Part shown: positions 13,668 through 21,994 of the stretch, in pieces | Numbering within the stretch: position 1 is the stretch's first letter | How the letters are laid out: each line of letters opens with the position of its first letter | Source of the DNA: a virus | Virus record (IMG/VR): IMGVR_UViG_3300010430_000290 | Location: 1 to 33,646 of that record | DNA: 33,646 nucleotides | Direction: 5' to 3' (one strand) | Made by a program: the position numbers and the translations under genes | The notes under the pieces: model-generated | Database searches by the model: none | What the model saw: only the letters and a program-made list of their open reading frames with translations | Told to the model about the DNA's origin: nothing

Positions 13668-13689
13668 CCCCCCCTCTCCCACCCACCCC
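13668..13689 (-). other. G-quadruplex motif
   Basis: On the minus strand the segment reads GGGG-T-GGG-T-GGG-AGA-GGGGGGG, that is, four G tracts of three or more with loops of 1, 1 and 3 bases. It lies between the dyad repeats and the start of the late operon. Confidence 0.6.
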
Positions 13690-13781
13690 ATATTTAGTGG
13701 TAGGTGTTTGTATTACATACCAAATATAGTAGTACAGCTGAGTGATGCTGAATAAATGTATAGGTCATGACTCAGAAGAGC

Positions 13782-13810
13782 TTGCCTAAAGTCCACGATC
13801 CACTTATTAG
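13782..13810 (+). promoter_or_regulatory. Weak sigma-70-like promoter candidate for the late operon
   Basis: TTGCCT (13782-13787) and TATTAG (13805-13810) are separated by 17 bases, about 50 bases before the first late gene. The match to consensus is modest, and a phage sigma factor is encoded, so the real late promoter may not look like this. Confidence 0.2.
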
Positions 13811-13860
13811 TATAACTCTACATTAGCAAAATCCACCCCCGGAAAAATTTTGGAGTTTTG

Positions 13861-14394
13861 ATGCCCCCAAACAAGAACACTCTTAGAAGTCATATTAATC
13901 ACATCATCAAGTCAACAAACTACGATGCTTTGTTGCCAGTTTATCGCGACAATCCTCCAGCTATAATCGAGCATGGTATTGCAACGGACTTGGAGTTGGC
14001 GAAGCATGGAAAGTGCATAGCTAAGAATAAGAACCAAGACCTATGTAAGGGCTTAAGAGTTCAGGGCAGCTATTTTTGTTACTTCCATGATCCAGAAATT
14101 GCCGACATTAGGGATATTTATCATAAGCAAAAAACGAACGAGGGGAAGGACGCTGCTAGAGCTGCGGCCATTCTCCCGGCAAGTCTTACTGCTCCAGCTA
14201 TAGAAACTATGGATGATGTTAGAACCTTCTGCATCGAGACAGCTCACCAGATAAGAATAGGCGAACTGGATGCTAAGGCTGGATCTGTTGTTGCTTCATT
14301 TGTCAATCACATCATTAAGACCTTACCTGAAGAGGAGATCATGCAGGACACTGTAGCCGATAGGCTGAGAGATATATTAATAAGTGATGACTGA
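13861..14394 (+). CDS. Putative terminase small subunit (Cys/His zinc-motif type)
   Basis: A 177-residue protein, the first gene of the late operon and 63 bp before the terminase large subunit. It contains a C-x8-C-x9-C-x3-H motif (about residues 51-76, ending YFCYFHDPE), a zinc-binding module of the kind found in many phage proteins beside or within small terminases. The C-terminal half is helical (MDDVRTFCIETAHQIRIGEL and a following helix), which would suit oligomerisation. It should recognise phage DNA and deliver it to the large subunit. Start ATG 13861 with TTTTGGAG upstream; TTG 13858 is less likely. The assignment is mainly from position plus zinc motif. Confidence 0.65.
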   Translation: MPPNKNTLRSHINHIIKSTNYDALLPVYRDNPPAIIEHGIATDLELAKHGKCIAKNKNQDLCKGLRVQGSYFCYFHDPEIADIRDIYHKQKTNEGKDAARAAAILPASLTAPAIETMDDVRTFCIETAHQIRIGELDAKAGSVVASFVNHIIKTLPEEEIMQDTVADRLRDILISDD

Positions 14395-14457
14395 AAAAGA
14401 CTCCACGCTCCTTGGGGAGCTGAAGTCTCAGTGAGACAATAAGGAACGAGAAGAGAT

Positions 14458-15900
14458 TTGGCTAGTGAAAAAATATTCCCATCCTACAAAAAACTAATAA
14501 AGCTTGCCGCACTGTGTCATGTTGTAGACCAAAGGTCTGGCAAGGCAGTGCCGTTTGATTTGCTGGAGGAGCAAGCCGAAGTATTAAAGACCATGTGCGA
14601 AAACAGAATGTGCATCTTCCTGAAGGGGCGTCAGATTGGCTGTTCAACTGTTATATGTTTCCTAGATGCAATCTATGCGATTTGTAATCCGGCGACTAAG
14701 GTAGCCGTAGTGGCTGATACCGAGCAGAAAGTACACGGCCTACTGGACCGTGTACGGGACTTCATTAAGCATTTGGGGATACATATGGAGATTTCCAACA
14801 GAGCAAAGATTAGGCTTTCTAATGGTTCCGAGATTCATGCCTTAACAGCCAATGCGTCTAAGGGGCAAGAGCAGTCCAAGGCAGGGCGCTCCATGTCCTA
14901 TCAGATGCTCCACTTATCAGAGATAGCCTTCTGGCCCGATCAAGATGCGTTTGGCGCTCTAACGGCCTCTGCGGGGATGTCAGCACCCATCATCATTGAA
15001 TCTACCAGCTCTGGTCCCGGAGATCTCTTTTGGCACTTATGGATGGGAACCAATAACTTTAAGAAGATATTCTTTTCCGTGGAGTCCCATAAGGCCTACC
15101 GGGCTGACCCTAAGCTTTTAACCGCCGATCAAATCGAGAAAGGTAAAGACTTGGGCTTTACGACCGAAGGCGGCATGGCTTGGTTCTTTAGAACCTTAGA
15201 AGATAGATTTTCAAATGATCTAATAAAGTGCCTGAGAGAGTATCCGCAAATACCTGAACACGCCTTCCAGTCGGCTGCTGGCCGATGGATAGGTCTAACA
15301 TCCCCAGTTTTAAAGCATATTTTAGTAGATGGTAACATAAAGGTTTTTCAGGAGCGTCAGCATGGTCACTTCTATTCTGTAGGAGTAGATACGTCCGGAG
15401 GCATTGGAAAAGACAATAATGCCATAGCTGTAATAAATAAGATAACTGGTGGACTTGTATGTACGTATTATGATAACGAGAGTACCATTGACGAACTAGC
15501 AGAAAAGGTGCGTAAGGTATATGAGTTATATGCGCCAGATCACGTTTGTGTTGAAACAAATGGGATAGGTCAAGCAACCTCTCAGTCGTGTAGAGACAAA
15601 GGTGTTCCGGTGCGAGAGTTTAAAACTACGGACGCATCCAGATATACAGGACTCCTGTTGGTAAAACTGGCCGTAGAAAGAGAGGGTCTTGCGGGACCGG
15701 AGGAGTTGGCTTTGGAGTGCGATGATCTCCATATTGATAAACATGAACGGTTCGCCGGAAAAAAAGACCTTTGTATGGCTTTAGGGTTTGCGCTTGAGGA
15801 TGCAAAACGCAACCCTGTTATTATTAAAAAAGAAAAAGACGAAAACGTGTTCGACATGACCAAGCACTTAAAACCAAGCGGAAACTGGAGGCGATTTTAA
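14458..15900 (+). CDS. terL: Terminase large subunit
   Basis: A 480-residue DNA-packaging motor with both domains. The ATPase domain has Walker A-like KGRQIGCST (56-64) and Walker B with catalytic Glu in LHLSEIAFW (151-159). The C-terminal nuclease has VGVDTSGG (Asp near 308), CVETNGIG (Glu near 364) and a late Asp in KKDLCMALG (near 437), the RNase H-like set. It pumps DNA into the prohead through the portal and cuts it. The start is TTG 14458: an in-frame TAA lies 18 bases upstream and the next ATG would cut off the N-terminal ~45 residues. Its stop overlaps the next ATG (TAATG). Confidence 0.95.
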   Translation: MASEKIFPSYKKLIKLAALCHVVDQRSGKAVPFDLLEEQAEVLKTMCENRMCIFLKGRQIGCSTVICFLDAIYAICNPATKVAVVADTEQKVHGLLDRVRDFIKHLGIHMEISNRAKIRLSNGSEIHALTANASKGQEQSKAGRSMSYQMLHLSEIAFWPDQDAFGALTASAGMSAPIIIESTSSGPGDLFWHLWMGTNNFKKIFFSVESHKAYRADPKLLTADQIEKGKDLGFTTEGGMAWFFRTLEDRFSNDLIKCLREYPQIPEHAFQSAAGRWIGLTSPVLKHILVDGNIKVFQERQHGHFYSVGVDTSGGIGKDNNAIAVINKITGGLVCTYYDNESTIDELAEKVRKVYELYAPDHVCVETNGIGQATSQSCRDKGVPVREFKTTDASRYTGLLLVKLAVEREGLAGPEELALECDDLHIDKHERFAGKKDLCMALGFALEDAKRNPVIIKKEKDENVFDMTKHLKPSGNWRRF

Positions 15901-16424
15901 TGCCCGAGCAAATAAGATCAGCACAAGCACTGAGCGGCAAAAGCATTACTGCAGCCATGGCAGATGACCCAAGCCTTTTGAAAGGGTTAACTGACGAAGA
16001 AATCGAAATGCTTATAGGCATGGTTGAGATGGAAGTAGTTGAAGACAGTAAAAACGTAGGGGATTATGCTGCACAAGGACTAGATATGTATGGCGACCTT
16101 GTAAATGCAACATCTGGTGCTGGAGGAGCGATTGTTGGCGGAATGCTTGGTGCAGCATCTGGACCGCTTGCGCCGATAGGGGTTCCCGCTGCGACAGCGG
16201 CTGGTGGACTAGTTGGACAGGGGGCAGGTACAGCGCTTAAAGCCGGAACAAGCGCAATAACAAAAGGCGTCCATGAAGACCGACTAAAAAGAGTCGGCGG
16301 TGGAGAACGAAAACGCCATGAAAGACTGGCTCGGCTTAAAGCTGTTCAGCGCCAAAGGCTAACCAACCGAGAAGACCAAAAAGCATTACGAGATCATTAC
16401 CAGTCAGTAGCTGGAAACCTTTAG
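15900..16424 (+). CDS. Hypothetical protein with Gly/Ala-rich hydrophobic segment
   Basis: A 174-residue protein in three parts. The N-terminal helix region (to about residue 60) is acidic. The Gly/Ala-rich hydrophobic stretch at about 70-115 (GGAIVGGMLGAASG and similar) could insert into or cross a membrane. The basic helical C-terminus is ERKRHERLARLKAVQRQR-like. Located between terminase and portal. Gly/Ala hydrophobic stretches occur in phage ejection or minor head proteins, so a minor virion protein is plausible. Family not recognised. TAATG overlap with terL. Confidence 0.72.
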   Translation: MPEQIRSAQALSGKSITAAMADDPSLLKGLTDEEIEMLIGMVEMEVVEDSKNVGDYAAQGLDMYGDLVNATSGAGGAIVGGMLGAASGPLAPIGVPAATAAGGLVGQGAGTALKAGTSAITKGVHEDRLKRVGGGERKRHERLARLKAVQRQRLTNREDQKALRDHYQSVAGNL

Positions 16425-16432
16425 GAGAATAA

Positions 16433-16729
16433 ATGAAAATGCACTTACCAAGTGATGTAGAAGCAGATGTAGAAAAGCTAGCAAAATCTGTTGCCAAAAA
16501 CAAAATGGCTGCAGAGATTAACATTATTAAGCACCCCAAAGCTGACCAGCGCGATGGCGACGAAGGCAAGTATGATCGCCTATCTAACGATATTAGTGAG
16601 ATGTTAGACTCATGGCACGATAAAGATCATAAATACTACAAAGATCTTGATGGGCTAATGAGGGGAAAAAAGAACATTAAGCATGACGAAGAAGAGTACG
16701 ATGAAGATCATGGCGAAGAGGACTATTAA
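16433..16729 (+). CDS. Small acidic hypothetical protein upstream of portal
   Basis: A 98-residue protein, charged and helical, with a strongly acidic end (EEEYDEDHGEEDY). An AGGAGAAT ribosome site precedes the ATG, and its stop overlaps the portal ATG (TAATG). No family recognised. Its position in the head block suggests a minor head or assembly protein. Confidence 0.72.
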   Translation: MKMHLPSDVEADVEKLAKSVAKNKMAAEINIIKHPKADQRDGDEGKYDRLSNDISEMLDSWHDKDHKYYKDLDGLMRGKKNIKHDEEEYDEDHGEEDY

Positions 16730-18555
16730 TGGCTAGCCTACTTGAAGGTGACGGCAAAGACGTAGTTCTTGCTAAGAATGAAAACGGAACAAATCTTACC
16801 GCCCGAGAACTGTGTAACCAGTTAGTGGAGATTGGTAAGAAGTCTGCGTCAGACTTTCTGTTGAAAGCTGAGCGCAACGAACTCTTTGTTCGCGGCGAAC
16901 AGCGGCAAGACATTGATCGAGTTGGCCGAATGATGGGCGACATTCCGTGGAATGATACTGTGCCACTTGTTACGCACAACCTTCTTAGGAACCTTGTCTT
17001 AACGTGGTGCTCAAGGCTGCTTGAAGAAAGACCGTCTGCAACAGCATACCCCACAAGCGCAGACATGGGAGACATTGAGGCCGCAAAGGCTGCTCAGCAG
17101 CTCATTGAGTATTTTGAGTTTGAAAACAATGTTGACTCAAAGATGTGGGACATTGCGAAAAACGCATGCTCTCACGGAGTAGGTGGAATCAAATGTTACT
17201 ACGACCCTGAAGCTGATGAGGTAAAATGGGATCTTGTAACAATCTTTGATTACTATATTGATAACGTAGAGAACCCGGATGATGCAAACTGGTGCGTATT
17301 TAGAAGATACATAAATCTTCATGACGCAAAACAGTTATTAAAAAAAGTAGGCATTACAGAGGTTGAACCTAAAGCGTATTCCGTTAATGATCTTGAGGAA
17401 AGAGAAGGTGTTGAAGTCCATGAGCTTTGGTATCAGCCTGACAACCGCATCGAAAAAGGCGCTTACGTTTTATTTGTTGACGGGAATGTGGTGGAACACA
17501 TGGACTATCCCTACGTATTTCAACACCTTGAAGATCCGGATAGTGGACAGACAAGATCCTATTTACCGGTATGCCTATTCAAAGTCGGATACATTCGAGG
17601 TACCTGTTACGGTGACACATGGATGAACGATGCTGTACCTATTCAGCGTCAAATCAATGAAATCGAATCAGTAATGACAAAGCTAAGACGTGACACCGGT
17701 TCAGTTAAGCTGCTGGCTCCGGGATCCGTTGTGGACGCTTGGGATGATTCAAACTCAATGATCAAATGCGACGACCCTCAAAAAGCAGCCATGGTTAAAT
17801 GGCTTGAACCACCAAAATATAGCTCACTTCTATTTGAAGATAGAGACAGGTTAGAACAGCGACTCTATGACATAGCTGGCCTAAATGAAGTACTGACTGG
17901 AGCGGAGGGCGCAAAAAGCGGCACCTCCGCCAAGCAGATTGCTTACATTAGCCAGTTGGACAATATGAAACATGCAGGTACTTTCCGACACATTGAAAAG
18001 TTTTTAACCCAGCTATGGGGATTAACATTACATTTAGTAAGGAAGTATTATGTTCTACCAAGAATCGTTCGGATCGTTGGACCCGCTGATGAGATTGCAT
18101 CTATTTATTTCACTGGTGCCGATATTGACGGTGTTGATATTCGCTTGGAACCCAGATCGGGTATGGAAAGATATTCTGCCACGAAGTCTCAAAATGTTAT
18201 TGATCGACACGCCCAAGGCTTGGAGGCGGCGGATAATGTACCGGAGCGCTCGACGACTGGTCTTGATCTTACGATGGAAGAAGCAAATCTTAAGGCAACG
18301 GTAATCGAACAAGCAAAGCTGGTAATGGAGGGCTATCAGGTGACTCCGTTAACAAATATTAACCCAGTGTATGGTGCTCAAATCTTAACAGGATTCCTAG
18401 AAGGTTATGGTCAAGAGCTGGACGAAACTCAAATCCAAGCAGTTATCAACCTTAAAGCAATGTATGACCAACTAGGGGCATCACAAGCACAACAACAACA
18501 ACAAATGCAACAACAGCAACAGCAACAACCCCCTCAAGGGGAACCTATCCAATAA
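16729..18555 (+). CDS. Portal protein
   Basis: A 608-residue protein that follows the terminase and precedes scaffold and capsid. Its size and layout fit a podovirus/P22-like portal: a helical N-terminus with RNELFVRGEQRQDI, a central wing with FDYYIDNVENPDD, a stem/crown region with QRQINEIESVMTKLRRDTG and DIAGLNEVLTGAEGAKSGTSAKQI (seen in pieces), and a long helical C-terminus. It forms the ring through which DNA is packed and leaves, and to which the adaptor binds. The last ~25 residues are nearly all Gln, encoded by CAA/CAG repeats (about 18487-18530), which is unusual but may be a flexible tail. Confidence 0.88.
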   Translation: MASLLEGDGKDVVLAKNENGTNLTARELCNQLVEIGKKSASDFLLKAERNELFVRGEQRQDIDRVGRMMGDIPWNDTVPLVTHNLLRNLVLTWCSRLLEERPSATAYPTSADMGDIEAAKAAQQLIEYFEFENNVDSKMWDIAKNACSHGVGGIKCYYDPEADEVKWDLVTIFDYYIDNVENPDDANWCVFRRYINLHDAKQLLKKVGITEVEPKAYSVNDLEEREGVEVHELWYQPDNRIEKGAYVLFVDGNVVEHMDYPYVFQHLEDPDSGQTRSYLPVCLFKVGYIRGTCYGDTWMNDAVPIQRQINEIESVMTKLRRDTGSVKLLAPGSVVDAWDDSNSMIKCDDPQKAAMVKWLEPPKYSSLLFEDRDRLEQRLYDIAGLNEVLTGAEGAKSGTSAKQIAYISQLDNMKHAGTFRHIEKFLTQLWGLTLHLVRKYYVLPRIVRIVGPADEIASIYFTGADIDGVDIRLEPRSGMERYSATKSQNVIDRHAQGLEAADNVPERSTTGLDLTMEEANLKATVIEQAKLVMEGYQVTPLTNINPVYGAQILTGFLEGYGQELDETQIQAVINLKAMYDQLGASQAQQQQQMQQQQQQQPPQGEPIQ

Positions 18556-18568
18556 GGAGATATAAGTA

Positions 18569-19057
18569 ATGGCTCAGATTATATGGAACCCCGGCATGAA
18601 AAAGCCGAACGCACCAGACTCTTCTCAGTATGATTTTTTGGGCGCACCCGCCCTATGTTACGAAGGGGTGCTTGCAGCAACAGGAGACTTCACCATTGTT
18701 GACGCCAATACCGTTTTAAATGATTTAGCAGCAACGTATCCCACCATGGTAGACGCAAATGGTAGAACAACTTTGATACCGGTAATGGCGAGAATAGAGA
18801 GCATGGGTGATCGTGATTGGGGAGTTGCCTCTTTTACGGTTACCCCAGCACTACCAACCACCGCCGTGGCACAGCCCGGAGGTCCGTCAACTTTAACCGT
18901 AGACATGAAGCACGTAAGCGGAATGTCAGGCAGTGCTTTGTATGAACTACCCAGCAATAAAATGTCAGAACCGGCGTGGAAGGGGTTTTCTTTTAAGACA
19001 GGATCACCCTCTCATCCGTATGCTATCAGCATTTGGGTTGCTAATCAGCGAACTTAA
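18569..19057 (+). CDS. Hypothetical head-region protein, decoration candidate
   Basis: A 162-residue protein preceded by an AAGGAGAT ribosome site. The sequence is beta-rich with many Thr, Pro and Gly (SFTVTPALPTTAVAQPGGPS) and lacks long helices or membrane segments, resembling a small structural beta-sandwich. It lies between portal and scaffold, where phages often encode decoration or head-fibre proteins. No family motif is recognised, so the role is inferred from composition and place. Confidence 0.7.
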   Translation: MAQIIWNPGMKKPNAPDSSQYDFLGAPALCYEGVLAATGDFTIVDANTVLNDLAATYPTMVDANGRTTLIPVMARIESMGDRDWGVASFTVTPALPTTAVAQPGGPSTLTVDMKHVSGMSGSALYELPSNKMSEPAWKGFSFKTGSPSHPYAISIWVANQRT

Positions 19058-19070
19058 AGGATAAATCAAA

Positions 19071-19232
19071 ATGCCTTTTAAATCTGAAAAACAAAAAAAA
19101 TGGATGTACGCCAACAAGCCTGACATGGCTGCAGAGTGGAGTGCAAAAGAGAAGCTGCCTAAGAAAAAGAAAAAGAAAAAGAAGTACTCTGATGAGGAAA
19201 AAATGAAGGCAGTAGAAAGGATTTCGGAATGA
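19071..19232 (+). CDS. Small Lys-rich phage protein with KSEKQKKWMYAN motif
   Basis: A 53-residue protein. The N-terminus MPFKSEKQKKWMYANKPDMA matches a short motif common in small phage proteins of unknown function (typically 'KSEKQRRWMFAN-P'). The middle is a run of eight Lys, then a short acidic/basic helix. The start has AAAGGAT upstream and the stop overlaps the next start (ATGA). The positive charge suggests DNA or capsid-interior binding, unproven. Confidence 0.72.
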   Translation: MPFKSEKQKKWMYANKPDMAAEWSAKEKLPKKKKKKKKYSDEEKMKAVERISE

Positions 19233-19432
19233 CTGATAACGGTTGGTCGGAATATTCAAAGCTTGTTTTATCTGAGCTTGAAAAGCACGGTGAAAAACTT
19301 GAAAGAATGTCTGACCAAATGATCAGGCATGGCGAAGAGCTGGCACAACTTAAGGTTAAGGCTGGCATGTGGGGTGCTGTTTCTGGCACCATCGTAGGTA
19401 TTGGTTCATATATTATGACCAAGCTTAACTAA
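19229..19432 (+). CDS. Short coiled-coil plus membrane-anchor protein (XhlA-like)
   Basis: A 67-residue protein. Residues ~8-45 form an amphipathic helix with repeated HGEKLERMSDQMIRHGEEL pattern, then KVKAGMWGAVSGTIVGIGSYIM forms one membrane segment at the C-terminus. This layout (charged coiled coil, K-A-G-x-W, one span) is typical of XhlA-like or phage 'holin-associated' proteins. It lies between head genes, not beside the endolysin. A similar layout is seen at 6588. It may be an additional lysis factor or a virion membrane-interacting protein. Confidence 0.72.
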   Translation: MTDNGWSEYSKLVLSELEKHGEKLERMSDQMIRHGEELAQLKVKAGMWGAVSGTIVGIGSYIMTKLN

Positions 19433-19448
19433 CAAAACAGGAGAACCC

Positions 19449-20261
19449 ATGGAAAATGGTGAAGTCGTAAACGAGGCCCCGGCACCCTCAATCGAAGAAC
19501 AGATGGTAAGCCATCTGGAAAACAGCGCAAATGAGGAATCGCAATCCTCCGACACCGATGGCGAAACTATCGAGGAACCCGGTTCCGACACCGAACAAGT
19601 CGAGGCTCAAGATGAGCAGGAAGAAAACGAGTGGGTGGATGATGCATCAGAAGAGCCTCAAGAAGAGGTTATTCCTAAAGCAGCATTTACTAAAAGAATA
19701 AACAGCCTTCAGGCTGCACGGCGAAAGGCTGAGGCCCACGCCGAGCAACTTGATACACAGCAAAAGCAGTACGAGCTTATGTTTTCAGAAATGAAAGATA
19801 GACTCAATGACGCAGAAAAGAAACTGTCAGAATACGTTGATAGCGACCCTAGAGATTTTCAAATCAGACAGATGAAGCTTCAACAACAAATGGCAAGCCT
19901 TAAGCAACGTCAACAGCAAGAGCAGTATCAGCGAAGGATGGCTGAGCAGCAAGAACAAGTCGTCACAGAGCGTGCCGATGAGATTATTGACACAGCATTA
20001 GGTTTAGCAGAAAAATACAATACTTTTAGTTCAGAGGAACTGGTTATTGCTTTTTCTAAATCTGATGACGTATCAATGAATGATCTGGCTAAAAGCATTC
20101 ACAACTCTCGCGTAAAAACCTATCGAAAACACTTAGCAAAGGGCAGACCAAACGATGCCCCTAAACCAATGGGCACTCAAGGTGCTCGCATAAACACTTC
20201 AGGAAATTCCGCCGACGACATGGTGGCATTTCTTGAATCACTATCTGGAGAAAAAAGATAA
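19449..20261 (+). CDS. Scaffolding protein
   Basis: A 270-residue protein directly before the major capsid gene, the usual place for scaffold. The first ~75 residues are very acidic (Glu, Asp, Ser, Thr). Residues ~80-180 are a long Gln/Glu/Lys-rich coiled coil. The C-terminal ~40 residues are basic (KTYRKHLAKGRPND), fitting the capsid-binding tail of scaffolds. It shapes prohead assembly and leaves or is degraded before DNA entry. AGGAGAAC ribosome site upstream; stop overlaps the capsid ATG (TAATG). Confidence 0.82.
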   Translation: MENGEVVNEAPAPSIEEQMVSHLENSANEESQSSDTDGETIEEPGSDTEQVEAQDEQEENEWVDDASEEPQEEVIPKAAFTKRINSLQAARRKAEAHAEQLDTQQKQYELMFSEMKDRLNDAEKKLSEYVDSDPRDFQIRQMKLQQQMASLKQRQQQEQYQRRMAEQQEQVVTERADEIIDTALGLAEKYNTFSSEELVIAFSKSDDVSMNDLAKSIHNSRVKTYRKHLAKGRPNDAPKPMGTQGARINTSGNSADDMVAFLESLSGEKR

Positions 20262-21628
20262 TGGCTATTACATTTAATGAAATCGCTGAACTCGTTGCAC
20301 GTTTTGGTAACTCAATCGTGACCGAGCAAGCAAATATGGCTGCGCCCTTTGTAGGCAAAGGTCATATTAAGAAAGTAAAACAGGCTGGTACTGTTGGTAT
20401 TGTTAACGTGAAAACTGGTGGTATCAACTCAACTGGTTTTATTTCTGATGGTGGTTCCTTGCCGTCCGGTTCTAATACTGAACCTGTTCAGCTTGCATAC
20501 CATCCAAAAGCACTTTTCAGTCGCTTGAGTGTTCCTCGTATTGCAGCTCTTACTTGCATCAGCAAGCAAGACGGTGTGAACTTGGTTCGTGAGCAAATGG
20601 AAACTGTTGGCGCTGACTTGGGTCGTACCCTTGGGCGAGCATTGTTTCGCTCTGGTGCTGTTCCACGTCCAGTTGCTCTCGGTAACTACACTGATGCTGG
20701 TGCTGGTACTATTGGTGTTCCTCGTGCCATTACCATTGTAGGCAACGTCGGTGCTCCCGGTATCGACATTAGTGGCTTTCGTGTTGGGCACACTTTTACA
20801 AGTGCTACCTTGACGTACACCCAAACCAACCCCGTATTGGCAGCAACGCCTTGCGCATTGGTTGTTTCGGCGGTTGACTATGGAACAAGTAATGTAAGTT
20901 TTACGCCTCACAATATTCTTCCTAACGGAACTATTGGCGCGGCTATTACTGCTCCCAACACTGGTGCCTTGTCTGCTACCGTATTCTTGAGTGCTGGTTT
21001 TGATGACTTGGTTCCACTTGATGGCGGTGCGCTTCAAAACGCAATGACATCATTGTTGGATCTTGCAGATGCAACCTTGGATCCCAACCCCCCAGCACCA
21101 GCTGCGCCTGTATCAACTCTTGGTACAACTGGTAACTATGCGGGCATTGCTGCTGCCGGTGATGACTATACTGGTAGCGAGATTGCCGTTGGCGGTGCGT
21201 TAACTATTGAAGTTTTGGATCAATTGTCAAAACAAGTTAAACGTCGCTCCGGTAAGCCATGGACACATGTTGCTATGAATAGCTCTATGTTTCATAACTA
21301 CATGAGTCTTTTGCTTTCAAATCGTAGATTTGTTGGTGCTGGACAGTCTGCTGATGCGGGTACTCCCTCAACTGCAACATATGAAGGCAAGCCTATCTGT
21401 GTTGATGAGAATATGCCTGATCAGGAACTCTTGTTATTCACTGACTCCGATACGAAGTTAGCTGAATGGCGTGATTTCAAGCCAGACTTTGATGGCAAGT
21501 CAGCTGCAATGGTTTCACCTACTGACTTTATCTATGATACCCAAATCTTTGGTATGTACAATGTACGATGTACCAAACGAAATGGCTTAGGTAAGTTAAC
21601 AGGCGTTACCGGCGGAACTTGGGCATAA
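20261..21628 (+). CDS. Major capsid protein (HK97-fold type)
   Basis: A 455-residue protein following the scaffold. The N-terminal arm, a spine-helix region (VNLVREQMETVGADLGRTLGR, in pieces, about 105-128) and C-terminal blocks such as WTHVAMNSSMFHNYM, KPICVDENMP and FGMYNVRCTKRNG fit a coat protein of the HK97 fold. Residues ~130-265 are Thr/Ala/Gly-rich with beta character and may be an inserted surface domain. Codon use differs from neighbours: Arg is largely CGT/CGC and many codons end in T, whereas adjacent genes favour AGA, a pattern expected of the most highly translated gene. It is the probable client of the GroES-like protein. Confidence 0.88.
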   Translation: MAITFNEIAELVARFGNSIVTEQANMAAPFVGKGHIKKVKQAGTVGIVNVKTGGINSTGFISDGGSLPSGSNTEPVQLAYHPKALFSRLSVPRIAALTCISKQDGVNLVREQMETVGADLGRTLGRALFRSGAVPRPVALGNYTDAGAGTIGVPRAITIVGNVGAPGIDISGFRVGHTFTSATLTYTQTNPVLAATPCALVVSAVDYGTSNVSFTPHNILPNGTIGAAITAPNTGALSATVFLSAGFDDLVPLDGGALQNAMTSLLDLADATLDPNPPAPAAPVSTLGTTGNYAGIAAAGDDYTGSEIAVGGALTIEVLDQLSKQVKRRSGKPWTHVAMNSSMFHNYMSLLLSNRRFVGAGQSADAGTPSTATYEGKPICVDENMPDQELLLFTDSDTKLAEWRDFKPDFDGKSAAMVSPTDFIYDTQIFGMYNVRCTKRNGLGKLTGVTGGTWA

Positions 21629-21994
21629 ATGATTAAACCATCTCTTAAAACACAAAAGAGATTGGCTTCACGGCTATCCCGACACAACATTCAAGCGAGT
21701 GTTGTTGTCGGGGAGCTTTTATTTATGGAGCCAGTTAAAATGAAACTTAGAACCAGATGTGGGTTAACCTTTGTTATCAATACTGAAATCCCGATTTGTC
21801 CTTTTCCTAAACTTGGCCACTTCTCTATCCCGCTTGACGGCAGAGTTAGTCGTCTGGCTGTTGCACAGCATTACAATAAAATGTGGGAAGACTCTCAAAA
21901 ACCTTCAAAAGAAGCTGCACAAAAAGCCCTAGAGGCTGGCGAAGAGTTTGCTGACTTTTTAAACCATATTAGAAAAGTAAGGGTGTCCGTGTAA
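21629..21994 (+). CDS. Hypothetical protein between capsid and adaptor
   Basis: A 121-residue protein whose ATG directly follows the capsid stop. The first half has beta-strand segments with two Cys (RTRCGLTFVINTEIPICPFP); the second half is helical and charged. It overlaps the adaptor gene by one base (TAATG). A head-completion or connector accessory role fits the place, but no family is recognised. Confidence 0.7.
   Translation: MIKPSLKTQKRLASRLSRHNIQASVVVGELLFMEPVKMKLRTRCGLTFVINTEIPICPFPKLGHFSIPLDGRVSRLAVAQHYNKMWEDSQKPSKEAAQKALEAGEEFADFLNHIRKVRVSV

Larger units (their letters stand above)
13227..13860. promoter_or_regulatory. Divergent control region between early (leftward) and late (rightward) blocks
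   Basis: About 630 bp without a credible gene. It must contain the promoters for both blocks. It holds two 28-bp repeats with dyad symmetry (13435-13462 and 13557-13584), a degenerate palindrome TGTCACAATATGTTACA at 13526-13542, further GTGAC/GTCAC half-sites near 13314 and 13598, and a C-rich tract that is a G-quadruplex motif on the minus strand (13668-13689). A replication origin here is also possible, since clustered iteron-like repeats lie in the main non-coding gap of the genome. Confidence 0.6.

Noticed and set aside
18485-18532. CAA/CAG triplet repeat as a microsatellite or CRISPR-like array
   Set aside because: It simply encodes the poly-Gln tail of the portal protein; there are no spacers.
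20429-21037. 202-codon open frame on the minus strand
   Set aside because: It is a shadow of the major capsid gene, caused by its biased codon use; it lacks a ribosome site and has an implausible composition (Ser/Asn/Thr/Arg-rich throughout).
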